Shown: positions 39,695-49,331 of the stretch, one piece after another
Layout of the letters: each line of letters opens with the position of its first letter
How positions within the stretch are numbered: position 1 is the stretch's first letter
Origin: Pseudomonas sp. 2FG
GTDB taxonomy: Bacteria > Pseudomonadota > Gammaproteobacteria > Pseudomonadales > Pseudomonadaceae
DNA length: 64,000 bases
Direction: 5' to 3'
NCBI RefSeq assembly: GCF_005502935.1
Contig: NZ_SCMP01000013.1
Span: 62,001-126,000 of the forward strand
Notes under the pieces: generated by a model
What the model was told of the DNA's origin: nothing
Seen by the model: the letters and a program-made list of their open reading frames with translations, nothing else
The model's database searches: none
Made by a program: the position numbers and the translations under genes

Positions 39695-42175
39695 TCAGCG
39701 CTCGGCTATTAATCTTTCGTGAACAAATTCCTTAAATTGTTCGGCTGGCAGTGCTGGGGAAAACAGATAGCCTTGGAAGGCCTGGCAGCCATGATTGACC
39801 AGAAAGGTGCGCTGAGCCTCTGTCTCCACACCTTCTGCAATCACCGCAAGACCCAAACTCTGGCTCAAGCTTACAATCGCGCAGGCGATGGCAGCATCGT
39901 TAGGATCAATCAGCACATCCCTGACGAAGGACTGGTCGATTTTAAGTTCATCTAACGGAAGGCTCTTCAGGTAAGACAGCGACGAGTAGCCGGTTCCGAA
40001 ATCGTCTAAGGAGAGGCCTATGCCGTTCTCTTTCAATTCGACCATTTTGGCGACGGTATTTTCTACATCCTCTATCAGCAAGCCTTCGGTCAGCTCCAGT
40101 TTCAACTTCTCTGGATCGGCACCGGTGTATTTCAGTACTGAGAGCACTTCCTCAACGAAGTCCGGATGGTGAAACTGACGGGCGCTGACATTCACTGCCA
40201 TGCTCAGCCGGGCGGTTTCTGGATGTTTTGCCCAAGCTACCAACTGAGCACAAGCAGTTTCCAGCACCCAACGGCCTAACGGCAGAATCAGCCCTGTTTC
40301 CTCCGCCACTGGAATGAACTCAACTGGCGATACGGTTCCGCGTTCAGGATGCTGCCAGCGCACAAGCGCCTCTGCCCCTATGATGCAGCCTCCATTATTC
40401 AACTGCGGCTGGAAATGAAGCAGGAATTCCTTTCTCTGCAAGCCTTGGCGTAAGTCTGCTTCCAGTCTGACGCGTGCCGTGGCAACCGCCTGCATTTCCG
40501 GATCGAAGAAACGCATGGTATTACGGCCCGCCGCCTTGGCGCGATACATCGCCAGGTCAGCGCGTTTCATAATATCGTCCACAGTGTTTAGCTGACCCTG
40601 AAACAGGGCAATGCCGACGCTGGGGGTGCTGTGGTGCTCATAACCATCCAGTTGGTAGGAAATGTTGAGCGAACTGAGAATTTTCTCGCCGATAGCCTTG
40701 GCCTGGACAGCTGCTTCTGGAGGGTTCTCATTAAGATCTTCCAGCAAGACCACGAATTCGTCTCCGCCCAGGCGGGCCACGGTGTCGCTCTCGCGTATGC
40801 AGCCGGAGAGACGCAGAGCAACTTGCCGCAGCAACATGTCGCCTCTGTCATGCCCCAGTGTGTCGTTCAGCGCCTTGAAGTTATCTAGATCAATAAGTAT
40901 TACCGCGCTCGTATGTAGACTGCGGGCGCTGCCCGCCAGCGCGTGCTGTAATCGGTCCAACATAAGTCGCCTGTTGGCCAGCCCGGTCAACTGATCGTAG
41001 AAGGCCAAACGCGTGACCTCTTGCTCTGCTGACTTGCGGTGGGTGATGTCGGTGTTAATCGACAGAACAGACTGCGGTTGGCCACGGTCGTCTCTCACTA
41101 GAGTTCGGTGGCTTTCAAGCGTGATGGTGCAGCCATCCTGGCGTCGAAGCGTGACCTCACCAGCCCAATCGCCAGTTTCTATCAAGCTATTAGTGGCCAG
41201 ATTGAAAGCGCTATGGCCTTGGTAGATTAACTCCTGTGCCGATTTGCCGAGTGCCTCTTCCTTTGACAAGCCGTAGAGACGCTCGGCACTCTTGTTCCAG
41301 TACAAAATGCGGTGATCCATCCCGTGAACGACAATGGCATCCTGGGCCTTGTCCAGCAACGATGCTTGCTGGCGGAACTGCTTCTCGCTTTCGCTCAGCT
41401 CTACAAGGTAGCCCTCCCTTTCGGCTGCATGCGACTCCATTTCGCGCTTGATCTTGCGCCCGTAAGTAACGGCCGCACTGACCATTAGCAGCACGAACGC
41501 CATGATTCCATACTCGACCCGGCGCAGTACCTCGACCGATTCCAGCTCCTCCTCTAGAAGCTTGCCTTGAATTAGGCCGACGCGCTCCCGCACAGTAGCG
41601 AGTGAGGCGAGCAACTTGGCATACTTCCTGTCCATTGTTGCCATGCGCTTGCCGGCATTGTCCGACTGGCCCTCCCTGAAGTAAGAAAATATCAGCAAGG
41701 CCTCATCGACCATTTTCACCATCGCAACGTCGACTGCATCCACCTCATCCTTCAATGCAAGAGTGAAGGTTTGGATGTCTGCACTGCGCTCAACTTGATT
41801 AGCGATCCGAGCTTGTAGCTGTTCTTTGGCCATTGCCAAATGCTCGTTGAAGGCACGCAGCGCTTCACTCATGTTCCGTGATTCGGCTTCGACCTCATGT
41901 GTATCGAACACATTGTTGCCCGGTGCATTGACTTCGGAGGCCAAGCTGCCCAGCGTTGAATAGCTCGACAGCTGTTGGACCCACGACTGGTTTGCCTTGA
42001 TGGAACGGTGATAAGTGTCGACAATCTGGTGATTCAAGAGCACGCCCAGCACAACAACCAGCACGTCGAAACCCGCAAGGAAAAAATACATACGGTGCCA
42101 TTTTTTCGAGCTCGAATTATTTGGGCTGGCGAGCATATTTTGCTTTGCGGCGCTTTCACTTTTGAAAAAATCCAT
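39695..42175 (-). CDS. membrane-bound PAS-GGDEF-EAL cyclic-di-GMP protein
   Basis: The 826-residue protein has a membrane segment near residues 30-50, an extracytoplasmic sensor region with coiled-coil character (about 50-215), a second membrane segment near 220-238, a PAS domain (about 265-375), a GGDEF domain with intact GGDEF near residue 468 and the RESD inhibitory site five residues before it, and an EAL domain starting EALVRWQHPERG near 600. DDFGTGYSSLSYLKSLPLDE is intact. Both synthase and phosphodiesterase sites look competent. Base composition is clearly lower in GC than neighbouring genes, a sign of recent acquisition. No partner gene is adjacent. Confidence 0.92.
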   Translation of the reverse strand: MDFFKSESAAKQNMLASPNNSSSKKWHRMYFFLAGFDVLVVVLGVLLNHQIVDTYHRSIKANQSWVQQLSSYSTLGSLASEVNAPGNNVFDTHEVEAESRNMSEALRAFNEHLAMAKEQLQARIANQVERSADIQTFTLALKDEVDAVDVAMVKMVDEALLIFSYFREGQSDNAGKRMATMDRKYAKLLASLATVRERVGLIQGKLLEEELESVEVLRRVEYGIMAFVLLMVSAAVTYGRKIKREMESHAAEREGYLVELSESEKQFRQQASLLDKAQDAIVVHGMDHRILYWNKSAERLYGLSKEEALGKSAQELIYQGHSAFNLATNSLIETGDWAGEVTLRRQDGCTITLESHRTLVRDDRGQPQSVLSINTDITHRKSAEQEVTRLAFYDQLTGLANRRLMLDRLQHALAGSARSLHTSAVILIDLDNFKALNDTLGHDRGDMLLRQVALRLSGCIRESDTVARLGGDEFVVLLEDLNENPPEAAVQAKAIGEKILSSLNISYQLDGYEHHSTPSVGIALFQGQLNTVDDIMKRADLAMYRAKAAGRNTMRFFDPEMQAVATARVRLEADLRQGLQRKEFLLHFQPQLNNGGCIIGAEALVRWQHPERGTVSPVEFIPVAEETGLILPLGRWVLETACAQLVAWAKHPETARLSMAVNVSARQFHHPDFVEEVLSVLKYTGADPEKLKLELTEGLLIEDVENTVAKMVELKENGIGLSLDDFGTGYSSLSYLKSLPLDELKIDQSFVRDVLIDPNDAAIACAIVSLSQSLGLAVIAEGVETEAQRTFLVNHGCQAFQGYLFSPALPAEQFKEFVHERLIAER

Positions 42176-42581
42176 TTCACGGTCTCCAAATACAATCTCT
42201 CTAAATGGGCCAATAAAAGTGATTTTCGGAAACTAATTAACCTATTCTGCCGGCACCCTAAACCTGAGAATAAACTGCACTTAGCATTAACCAACCGCTT
42301 TCGCTGTTCTGGGCTCACGTTGCTTTTCGTAAGCGGAAGTTCCCGAGACAAGCAATAGCTACCCTAGGTTCGTTGGAAGTACATTTCGCTGGCAAACCGG
42401 GATGAGTCGATACATGGACAACGCTGTTCTTGTCCACCGGCTTGTGTGAATGGCCGATAAGGGCCAACTCCTGCCAGTGGTGAGCTGCTCAGTTGCCAAT
42501 GATGCTCAGTCTCTCCAGCCTGAAAGATGAAAAATAAATCAGTGATGTCGGAGAGCCGCTCGGTGCGAGCCCCCAAGGGAC
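42176..42581. other. gene-free region upstream of the GGDEF/EAL gene
   Basis: I see no supported gene here. The sequence is AT-richer than average, like the GGDEF/EAL gene, and presumably holds its promoter. A possible 70-codon frame has no recognisable features. Confidence 0.5.
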
Positions 42582-42624
42582 AAAAGGGTCAGAGCGACTT
42601 ACGCTCGCAAATGGCTCTGAGCCC
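42582..42624 (-). terminator. terminator after the Gfa-type gene
   Basis: On the minus strand the stem GGGCTCAGAGC/GCTCTGACCC (one bulged base) is followed by TTTTG, directly after the gene's stop codon at 42628. Confidence 0.6.
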
Positions 42625-42627
42625 GCT

Positions 42628-43203
42628 TCACTTCAGCATGCCAGAGGCCTTGGCAGCGTGCGTCGCGATGGCATCCATCAGCACTGGCGACAGGCAGTCA
42701 TAAGGCTCCAGGCCTAGTGCCTTCAGCCGGGCACGCACAGCGCCCATGATGGCCGGATCCGCGCCCGATTCGATGATCGAGGAGACGAACGCGGCGAATT
42801 GCGGCGCGGACCATCCCGGCTCCGACGACAGCTCGGCGTGGATGAAGTCGAGCCCGTAGAAGGGATGCCCGGTGTTCTCGATCCGGCCGTACATGTGCAC
42901 GCCGCACTTGGTGCAGGCGTGCCGCTGGATGGTGGCCTTGGGATCGACCACTGCAAGCTTCTCGGCATGCTCGGTGACCCTGAGCTTGTCGCGCGGCACC
43001 ACCGCCACTACGGAGAAAAGTGCACCCTTCGGCTTCCAGCACTTGGTGCAGCCGCAGGCGTGGTTGTGGGCCGATTGCGAATCGACCCGCACCCGGACAG
43101 GGTCCTGAGCGCAGCGACAGACGAGGGTCCCGCCAGCGAAGTTGTCTGCGCCCGCTTGGATGCCGTTGTCGACCGACGGATGAATCGAAAATGCGCTAGT
43201 CAT
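42628..43203 (-). CDS. gfa: S-(hydroxymethyl)glutathione synthase-like protein (GFA/CENP-V family)
   Basis: The 191-residue protein of the glutathione-dependent formaldehyde-activating family would speed formation of S-hydroxymethylglutathione. Zinc ligands are visible in three groups: [23 protein letters not shown] and [16 protein letters not shown]. The length matches full-size Gfa (about 190) rather than the short 120-135-residue relatives. Neither glutathione-dependent formaldehyde dehydrogenase (frmA) nor its esterase is adjacent, so the gene is isolated; it lies near amine-oxidation genes, which may be chance. AGGAGGTGGGCT precedes the ATG. Confidence 0.9.
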   Translation of the reverse strand: MTSAFSIHPSVDNGIQAGADNFAGGTLVCRCAQDPVRVRVDSQSAHNHACGCTKCWKPKGALFSVVAVVPRDKLRVTEHAEKLAVVDPKATIQRHACTKCGVHMYGRIENTGHPFYGLDFIHAELSSEPGWSAPQFAAFVSSIIESGADPAIMGAVRARLKALGLEPYDCLSPVLMDAIATHAAKASGMLK

Positions 43204-43385
43204 AGCCCACCTCCTTAGTAGTCCAATCGAGAATAGCGCAAAACCCTGTCCCCTGTATGAGCCCCCAGCCGCGGAGGATTCGTGAACTGCGTCGATGACT
43301 TAGTGTTGTCCCTGCCGCTCAAGAACCTGCCGGCCACGACGTAACCCCGTATTGAGTAACGGCTCGACCAATGAAAAACATAACG

Positions 43386-43539
43386 CTAGTGTGCTGTCTC
43401 AGAATTATTGTTTCGATGACACCGGCTCGTAGGGTGCGCCGTGCGCACCAGGCACCCGGTGTCAGTGGTGCGCACGGCGCACCCTACACAGGCCAGCCGC
43501 AGCCGCTTGAGCAATGATTATTGCGAGACAGCACACTAG
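43386..43539. mobile_element. 154-bp MITE-like element with nested inverted repeat
   Basis: CTAGTGTGCTGTCTC (43386-43400) and its exact reverse complement (43525-43539) form 15-bp terminal inverted repeats, with weaker pairing continuing inward through AT-rich ATTATT segments. Between them lies a full GTAGGGTGCGC repeat. No coding capacity exists. Termini, size and lack of genes fit a miniature inverted-repeat transposable element; no transposase is in the window. Confidence 0.65.
43429..43487. repeat. GTAGGGTGCGC inverted repeat nested in the MITE-like element
   Basis: Arms at 43429-43449 and 43467-43487 are 21 bp each and perfectly complementary with a 17-bp loop. It is the fourth copy of the repeat family also seen at 16008, 18853 and 20525. 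Confidence 0.9.
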
Positions 43540-43610
43540 TGAGGCTTCATGGGGTGGCTCTTTATCAATAAAAAAGAGCAGAACCGCGATGGATACCTGC
43601 TCAAAAGGGC

Positions 43611-44762
43611 TTACAGCGGATAATGGGCCAGCTCGCGGGCGATCAGCAGGCGCTGGATCTCGCTGGAGCCCTCGTAGATCTGGGTGATGCGTGCGTCGCG
43701 GTAATAACGCTCCACCGGGTAGTCCTCCAGATAGCCGTAGCCGCCGTGGATCTGCATGGCCTTGGAGCACACGCGCTCGGCCATTTCCGAGGCGAACAGC
43801 TTGGCCTGCGAGGCTTCCGACAGGCAGGGGTGTCCGGCGCTCTTCAGGCGTGCCGCATGCAGGATCAGCAGGCGCGCGGCATTGAGCTGGGTGTGCATGT
43901 CGGCGAGCAGGTTGGCGATGCTCTGGTGCTCGATGATCGGTTGACCGAACTGCACCCGCTCCCGGGCATAGGTCAGCGCCGCTTCGAAGGCCGCGCGGGC
44001 TATGCCCAGCGCTTGGGCCGCGATACCGATGCGGCCGCCCTCGAGGTTGGACAGGGCGATGGCCAGGCCCTTGCCGCGTGAACCGAGCAGGTTTTCCTCC
44101 GGGATCACGCAATCGCTCAGGGTCACCGCACAGGTGTCGGAGGCGCGGATGCCCATCTTGTGTTCGCTGCGGTCGACCACGAAGCCGGGGGTGTCGGTCG
44201 GTACCAGGAAGGCCGAGAGGCCCTTCTTGCCCAGTTGCGGATCGGTGACGGCGAAGACGATGGCCAGCTTGGCACGCTTGCCGTTGCTGACGAACTGCTT
44301 GGCGCCGTTGAGCAGCCACTGGCCGTCACGCAGCACGGCGCGGGTGCGCAGGTTGTGGGCTTCGGAACCGGCCTGGGGCTCGGTCAGGCAGAAGCAGCCG
44401 ATCGCCTGGCCGCTGGCCAGCGCGGGCAGCCAGGTTTGCTTCTGCGCCTGGGTGCCGTACCTGAGGATGGGGCCGCAGCCGACCGAGTTGTGGATGCTCA
44501 TCAGCGCACCGACGGCACCGTCGCCGGCGGAGATTTCCTCCACCGCCAGGGCATAGGCGACGTAGTCGATATAGGAGCCGCCCCATTCCTCCGGCACCAC
44601 CATGCCGAGCAGGCCCAGCTCGCCCATCTGCGCCACCAGGGCATCGTCGATCCAGCCGGCCTTTTCCCATGCCTGGGCCTTGGGCGCGATCTCGCGGCGG
44701 GCGAAATCGCGGGCCAGGTCGCGGATCATGCGTTGTTCTTCGCTCAGTTCGAGGTCGTGCAT
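43611..44762 (-). CDS. acyl-CoA dehydrogenase of the valine operon (isobutyryl-CoA type)
   Basis: The 383-residue acyl-CoA dehydrogenase has FAD-binding blocks [19 protein letters not shown] and [19 protein letters not shown]. Its C-terminus has the catalytic Glu in [18 protein letters not shown] and [20 protein letters not shown]. It is the last of five genes transcribed together with mmsA, a hydratase, mmsB and a hydrolase, so oxidation of isobutyryl-CoA to methacrylyl-CoA is the likely reaction; short-chain or 2-methylbutyryl-CoA use is possible. The ATG at 44762 gives the normal N-terminus [20 protein letters not shown]; the open frame upstream is not conserved. Confidence 0.92.
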   Translation of the reverse strand: MHDLELSEEQRMIRDLARDFARREIAPKAQAWEKAGWIDDALVAQMGELGLLGMVVPEEWGGSYIDYVAYALAVEEISAGDGAVGALMSIHNSVGCGPILRYGTQAQKQTWLPALASGQAIGCFCLTEPQAGSEAHNLRTRAVLRDGQWLLNGAKQFVSNGKRAKLAIVFAVTDPQLGKKGLSAFLVPTDTPGFVVDRSEHKMGIRASDTCAVTLSDCVIPEENLLGSRGKGLAIALSNLEGGRIGIAAQALGIARAAFEAALTYARERVQFGQPIIEHQSIANLLADMHTQLNAARLLILHAARLKSAGHPCLSEASQAKLFASEMAERVCSKAMQIHGGYGYLEDYPVERYYRDARITQIYEGSSEIQRLLIARELAHYPL

Positions 44763-44791
44763 CGGGTATCTCTCTGGTTCTGTGGCACTGC

Positions 44792-45886
44792 TCAGGCCGA
44801 AACCGTGCGGCGGGATTTGCTGGCGGCCGGCTTGAAGCCGGTAAAGAAGTCGTGCACCCGTTCGGCGGTAACCGCCGCCAGGCTGGGCGGATTCCAGCGC
44901 GGGGTCTTGTCCTTGTCGATGATCAGCGCGCGCACGCCCTCCATGATGTCGCCCTTGGCGAACCACTGGCGACCGAGGTGCAGCTCCAGCTCGAAACAGT
45001 CGGCCAGCGGCAGCTCGCGACCGCGGCGCAGCAGCTCCAGGGTGACGCTCATGGCCAGCGGCGAGCGGCTATCCAGCAGCTTGACGGTTGCCTCGGCCCA
45101 GTCGTGAAACTCGGGGCGGGTTTCTGCCAGCAGTGCAGCGCGGATGGACGGAATATCCGGGAGAGAGAAGTGCTCGTCGATGGCCTGGCGCAAGGCCTTG
45201 AACGCCGCGCCTGGCAGCTTGTTGCTGGCCAAGGTGGCGAGCAGGGTGCGCAGGGCTTCCTGGGGATGGGTAGTCCAGGCCATATTGTCGAGGCAGCGAT
45301 CGAACTCTGGGAGCAGATCGCTGGGCAGACACCAGTCGGCCAGGCGCGCATAAAGCGCATCGGCAGACCTAACCTGGGAGCCGGTTACGCCCAGGTAGAG
45401 CCCCAGTTCGCCCGGCAGGCGCGAGAGAAAGTAACTGCCGCCGACATCGGGGAAGTAGCCGATGCCGACTTCCGGCATGCCCATCTTCACGCGCTCGGTG
45501 ATCACCCGCAGCGAGGCGCCCTGGACCAGCCCCATGCCGCCGCCGAGCACGAAACCGTCCATCAACGCCAGGATGGGTTTTTCATAGTCATGGATGTAGT
45601 GGTCGAGGGCATATTCTTCCTCGAAGAAAATGCTGTGCAGGTTATCGCCGGACTCATAGCTGTCGTAGAGCGAGCGGATATCGCCGCCGGCACAGAAGGC
45701 TTTCTCCCCGGTGGCGCGCAGCACCACGGCGAGGATGGCCGGGTCCGCTTCCCAGGCCTGCAACTGCTGCCAAAGGAAACGAACCATCGGCAGGGTCAAG
45801 GCGTTCAGCTCGCCCGGACGGTTGAGGGTCAGATGGCCGATGCGGTTGCGTACCGCAGCCAGCACGGGGGCCTCGATCTCGCTCAT
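44792..45886 (-). CDS. 3-hydroxyisobutyryl-CoA hydrolase
   Basis: The 364-residue crotonase-family protein is of the 3-hydroxyisobutyryl-CoA hydrolase type, longer than ordinary hydratases because of a C-terminal extension. Diagnostic blocks are [38 protein letters not shown] and [19 protein letters not shown]. It would release 3-hydroxyisobutyrate from its CoA ester in valine breakdown, giving the substrate for MmsB. It lies two bases after the mmsB stop codon and 29 bp before the acyl-CoA dehydrogenase, showing a tight operon. Confidence 0.93.
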   Translation of the reverse strand: MSEIEAPVLAAVRNRIGHLTLNRPGELNALTLPMVRFLWQQLQAWEADPAILAVVLRATGEKAFCAGGDIRSLYDSYESGDNLHSIFFEEEYALDHYIHDYEKPILALMDGFVLGGGMGLVQGASLRVITERVKMGMPEVGIGYFPDVGGSYFLSRLPGELGLYLGVTGSQVRSADALYARLADWCLPSDLLPEFDRCLDNMAWTTHPQEALRTLLATLASNKLPGAAFKALRQAIDEHFSLPDIPSIRAALLAETRPEFHDWAEATVKLLDSRSPLAMSVTLELLRRGRELPLADCFELELHLGRQWFAKGDIMEGVRALIIDKDKTPRWNPPSLAAVTAERVHDFFTGFKPAASKSRRTVSA

Positions 45887-45888
45887 GC

Positions 45889-46791
45889 TCAGGCGTCCTT
45901 GCGGTACAGGTTGATGATCGCCGAGAAGTCCAGGCCGCCGTTGCCCTGGGCGCTGAAGCTCTGGTACAGCTGCTGGGCCAGGGCGCCGAGGATCACCGGC
46001 TGGCGTGCCTGCTTGGCCGATTCAGTCGCTAGCCCCAGATCCTTGAGCATCAGGTCGGTGCCGAAGCCGCCGCTGTAGCCGCGCGAGGCGGGCGCATTTT
46101 CCAGCACGTCAGGGAAGGGGTTGTAGGTGTCCGAGCTCCAGCAGCGCCCGCTTGAGGTGTTGATGATGCCGGCCAGCACCTTGGCGTCCATACCCAGCGA
46201 TACGCCGAGTGCCATGGCTTCGGAAACACCGATCATGGAGATGCCCAGTAGCATGTTGTTCGCCACCTTGGCCACCTGGCCGTTGCCGGAGTCGCCGCAG
46301 TGCACGATGTTCTTGCCCATGGCGGCGAGAATCGGCTGGGCTCGGTCGAAGTCGGCGGCAGTGCCACCGACCATGAAGGTCAGGGTGCCGGCCGTGGCGC
46401 CGCCGGTGCCGCCGGAGACCGGCGCATCGAGCATCGGGTTGCCGTGCTCGGCGGCAGCCTTGGCGACTTCGCGGGCGCTGAGCGGATCGATGGTCGAGCA
46501 GTCGATCAGCATGACCCCGGCACGGAGGTTGGCGAGCAGACCGTCCTCGCCCAGGTAGACGCTTTTCACCTGGGCGGCGGCGGGCAGCATGGTGATGATC
46601 AGTTCGGCATCGCTCTGGGCGATGGCGGCGGGCGAGGCGGCGGGCGAGGCGGCGGCAGCGGCGCCGAGTTCGACCAGGGCGGCAATAGCCGGGGAGGCCG
46701 GGTCGAATACGCTCAGCTGGTGACCCGCCTTGAGCAGATTTTGGGCCATGGGCCCGCCCATGTTGCCGAGACCGAGAAAGCCGATATGCAT
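45889..46791 (-). CDS. mmsB: 3-hydroxyisobutyrate dehydrogenase
   Basis: The 300-residue beta-hydroxyacid dehydrogenase has the NAD-binding GFLGLGNMGGPMAQNLLKAG, substrate-binding DAPVSGGTGGATAGTLTFMVGG, and catalytic Lys in GNGQVAKVANNMLLG. It would oxidise 3-hydroxyisobutyrate to methylmalonate semialdehyde, the substrate of MmsA encoded two genes upstream. An Ala-rich stretch with an SPAASPA repeat near residues 43-52 is unusual and is a short in-frame duplication at the DNA level (GGCGGGCGAGGC repeated near 46627). Confidence 0.92.
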   Translation of the reverse strand: MHIGFLGLGNMGGPMAQNLLKAGHQLSVFDPASPAIAALVELGAAAAASPAASPAAIAQSDAELIITMLPAAAQVKSVYLGEDGLLANLRAGVMLIDCSTIDPLSAREVAKAAAEHGNPMLDAPVSGGTGGATAGTLTFMVGGTAADFDRAQPILAAMGKNIVHCGDSGNGQVAKVANNMLLGISMIGVSEAMALGVSLGMDAKVLAGIINTSSGRCWSSDTYNPFPDVLENAPASRGYSGGFGTDLMLKDLGLATESAKQARQPVILGALAQQLYQSFSAQGNGGLDFSAIINLYRKDA

Positions 46792-46825
46792 GGTGGATAC
46801 CTTTTGTGTTGGTTCTTGTCAGGTT

Positions 46826-47599
46826 TCAGCGATGCTTGAACTGCGCCGGGCGCTTCTCGATGAAGGCGGCCATGCCTTCCTTCTGGTCGGCGGTGGCGAA
46901 TATCGAGTGGAACAGCCGGCGCTCGAAGCGCACGCCTTCGCTCAGGCCGCCCTCGAACACGCGGTTGATGCATTCCTTGACCATCATGCTGCTCGGCAAG
47001 GATTTTTCCGCGATGGCATGGGCGGCCTTGAGGGTTTCTTCCAGCAAGCTGTCGGCGGGTAGTACGCGGGCCACCAGGCCGGCGCGCTCGGCTTCCTGGG
47101 CGTCCATCTGGCGGCCGGTCAGGCACATCTCCATGGCCTTGGCCTTGCCGAGGGCACGGGTCAGACGCTGGGTGCCGCCGATCCCGGGGAGTACGCCGAG
47201 GGTGATTTCCGGCTGGCCGAACCTGGCGTTGTCGGCGGCGTAGATGAAGTCGCACATCAGCGCCAGTTCACAACCGCCGCCCAGGGCGTAGCCGGCCACC
47301 GCCGCGATCAGCGGTTTGCGCCTGTTGCCGATGCGGTCGGCGGCGGCGAAGAAGTCGTCCAGGTAGATCTGCGGATAGCACAGCTCGGCCATTTCCTTGA
47401 TATCGGCACCGGCGGCGAAGGCCTTGGCCGAGCCGGTGAGAACCATACAGCCGATGCCGGGGTCGCTCTCCAGGCGGTCTAATGCCAGGTTCAGCTCGGC
47501 GATCAGTTGGCCATTGAGAGCGTTGAGCGCCTGGGGACGATTGAGGGTGATTAGCCCGACACGCCCTTGGACGTCGAGCAGCAGGGTTTCAAATTGCAT
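46826..47599 (-). CDS. enoyl-CoA hydratase
   Basis: The 257-residue crotonase has both oxyanion-hole/catalytic blocks: [18 protein letters not shown] and [23 protein letters not shown], then [20 protein letters not shown] containing the second catalytic Glu region. This is the sequence type of mitochondrial-like short-chain hydratase (ECHS1). In this operon it would hydrate methacrylyl-CoA to 3-hydroxyisobutyryl-CoA. It is 51 bp after mmsA and 34 bp before mmsB. Confidence 0.93.
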   Translation of the reverse strand: MQFETLLLDVQGRVGLITLNRPQALNALNGQLIAELNLALDRLESDPGIGCMVLTGSAKAFAAGADIKEMAELCYPQIYLDDFFAAADRIGNRRKPLIAAVAGYALGGGCELALMCDFIYAADNARFGQPEITLGVLPGIGGTQRLTRALGKAKAMEMCLTGRQMDAQEAERAGLVARVLPADSLLEETLKAAHAIAEKSLPSSMMVKECINRVFEGGLSEGVRFERRLFHSIFATADQKEGMAAFIEKRPAQFKHR

Positions 47600-47650
47600 G
47601 ACGCAGACTCCTGAGTCAGGCAGGCGCCAGGCAGGCGCCTGCCTGGCGGC

Positions 47651-49174
47651 TTATTTCAGGGTGATGGTGGTGTTGACGGCGCCGCTGACTTCGTCTTCGT
47701 CGAACCAGCGCTGGGTGACGGTCTTGGTCTGGGTATAGAACTGCACCACCTGCTTGCCGTACGGGCCAAGGTCGCCGAGCTTGGATGCGCGCGAGCCGCT
47801 GAAGGAGAACAGCGGTACCGGCACCGGGATTGGCACGTTGATGCCGACCTGGCCGACGTCGATTTCTTCTTGGAAGTGCCGTGCAGCGGCGCCGGAGCGG
47901 GTGAACAGGGCCGTGCCGTTACCGTTCGGATTGGCGTTGATCAGCGCGATGGCATCGTTCAGGGTGTCGGCGTGCAAGACGCAGAGTACCGGGCCGAAGA
48001 TCTCTTCGCGGTAGATGCTCATGTCGGTGGTCACGCCGGAGAAGATGGTCGGGCCGACGAAGTTGCCCTGGGCGTAGCCAGCCACCTCGGGGTTGCGACC
48101 GTCCAGTTCCAGCGTGGCGCCTTCGCCGATGCCCTTGGCGATCAGGCTGCCGATGCGATCCAGCGCCGAGCAGGACACCACCGGGCCGATGTCGGTGCCC
48201 GGCTCGGCGCCACCGCTGATCTTCAGGGTCTTGGTTTTCTCGATCAGCTCCGGCAACCAGCTCTGTGCTTCGCCGACCAGGATCACCACTGGCAGCGCCA
48301 TGCAGCGCTGGCCGGCGGCACCGAAGGCGGCGCCGAGCAGGTTGTTCAGGGTCTGCGACTTGTTCGCGTCCGGCAGCACGATGGCGTGGTTCTTCGCGCC
48401 CATCATGCACTGTGCGCGTTTGCCGTTCTGGGTGGCGCGGTTATAGACGTGGGTGCCGACCTTGGTCGAGCCGACGAAGGACACGGCCTTGATATCCGGG
48501 TGATCGCAGATCAGGTTGACCGCATCGACGCCACCGTGGATGACGTTGAGCACGCCCGGCGGCACCCCTGCCTCCATGGCCAGTTCGGCCAGACGCATGG
48601 TCACCATCGGATCCTGCTCGGACGGCTTGAGGACGAAGGTGTTGCCGGTGGCGATGGCCATCGGGAACATCCACAGCGGAATCATCGCCGGGAAGTTGAA
48701 CGGGGTGATGCCGGCGCACACGCCCAGCGGCTGCAGCAGGGTATAGGTGTCGACGCCGCCGGCGACGTTGTTGGCCAGCTCGCCGAGTTGCAGGTTGCCG
48801 ATGCTGGCGGCGTGCTCGACCACTTCCAGGCCGCGGAACACGTCGCCTTCGGCGTCCGGCAGGGTCTTGCCTTGTTCGGCGGTGAGGATCGCCGCCAGCT
48901 CCTTGATGTTCTCGCGGATCAGCTGCTGGTACTTGAGGAAGATCCGTGCGCGGGCGCCGATGGGAGTCTTGCGCCAGGTCTTGAACGCTTCCTTGGCGCT
49001 GGCCACGGCGGCGTTCATCTCTTCGGTTGTGGCGAAGGGCACGCGGGCCAGCACTTCCTGGGTGGCCGGGTTGACCACGTCGCGCCAGTGGCTGGTGGTG
49101 GATTCGACCAGCTTGCCGCCGATCAGCAGCTTGACGGTGGGAACGCTGTTCTGGATGTTTGCTTGCGCTGTCAT
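47651..49174 (-). CDS. mmsA: methylmalonate-semialdehyde dehydrogenase (acylating)
   Basis: The 507-residue CoA-acylating aldehyde dehydrogenase converts methylmalonate semialdehyde to propionyl-CoA with NAD and CoA. It shows [19 protein letters not shown], and the nucleophilic Cys in [20 protein letters not shown]; the usual general-base Glu motif LELGGK is replaced by [15 protein letters not shown], as is normal for CoA-acylating MMSDH. It is the first gene of the five-gene valine operon and is divergent from a LysR gene 157 bp away. Confidence 0.94.
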   Translation of the reverse strand: MTAQANIQNSVPTVKLLIGGKLVESTTSHWRDVVNPATQEVLARVPFATTEEMNAAVASAKEAFKTWRKTPIGARARIFLKYQQLIRENIKELAAILTAEQGKTLPDAEGDVFRGLEVVEHAASIGNLQLGELANNVAGGVDTYTLLQPLGVCAGITPFNFPAMIPLWMFPMAIATGNTFVLKPSEQDPMVTMRLAELAMEAGVPPGVLNVIHGGVDAVNLICDHPDIKAVSFVGSTKVGTHVYNRATQNGKRAQCMMGAKNHAIVLPDANKSQTLNNLLGAAFGAAGQRCMALPVVILVGEAQSWLPELIEKTKTLKISGGAEPGTDIGPVVSCSALDRIGSLIAKGIGEGATLELDGRNPEVAGYAQGNFVGPTIFSGVTTDMSIYREEIFGPVLCVLHADTLNDAIALINANPNGNGTALFTRSGAAARHFQEEIDVGQVGINVPIPVPVPLFSFSGSRASKLGDLGPYGKQVVQFYTQTKTVTQRWFDEDEVSGAVNTTITLK

Positions 49175-49331
49175 TCTGACTCCAGCCTTTCGAGGGCAGA
49201 TGCTGTGGGTGATCTCATCGCGGGGGGCTTTGAGCGCCTTGGCTTCGATCCTAGCAGTGCGTTTTTGTCTGTAGCAATGCGGGTATATGCAGGGCTATTC
49301 TGCGTTTTTGCACAATTGCGAGGTCGGCTTC

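Noticed and set aside
42364-42576. 70-codon minus-strand frame upstream of the GGDEF/EAL gene
   Set aside because: No ribosome-binding site, no domain, and composition does not suggest coding.
43386-43539. CRISPR-like repeat
   Set aside because: Only nested inverted repeats; there are no direct repeats with regular spacers and no cas genes.
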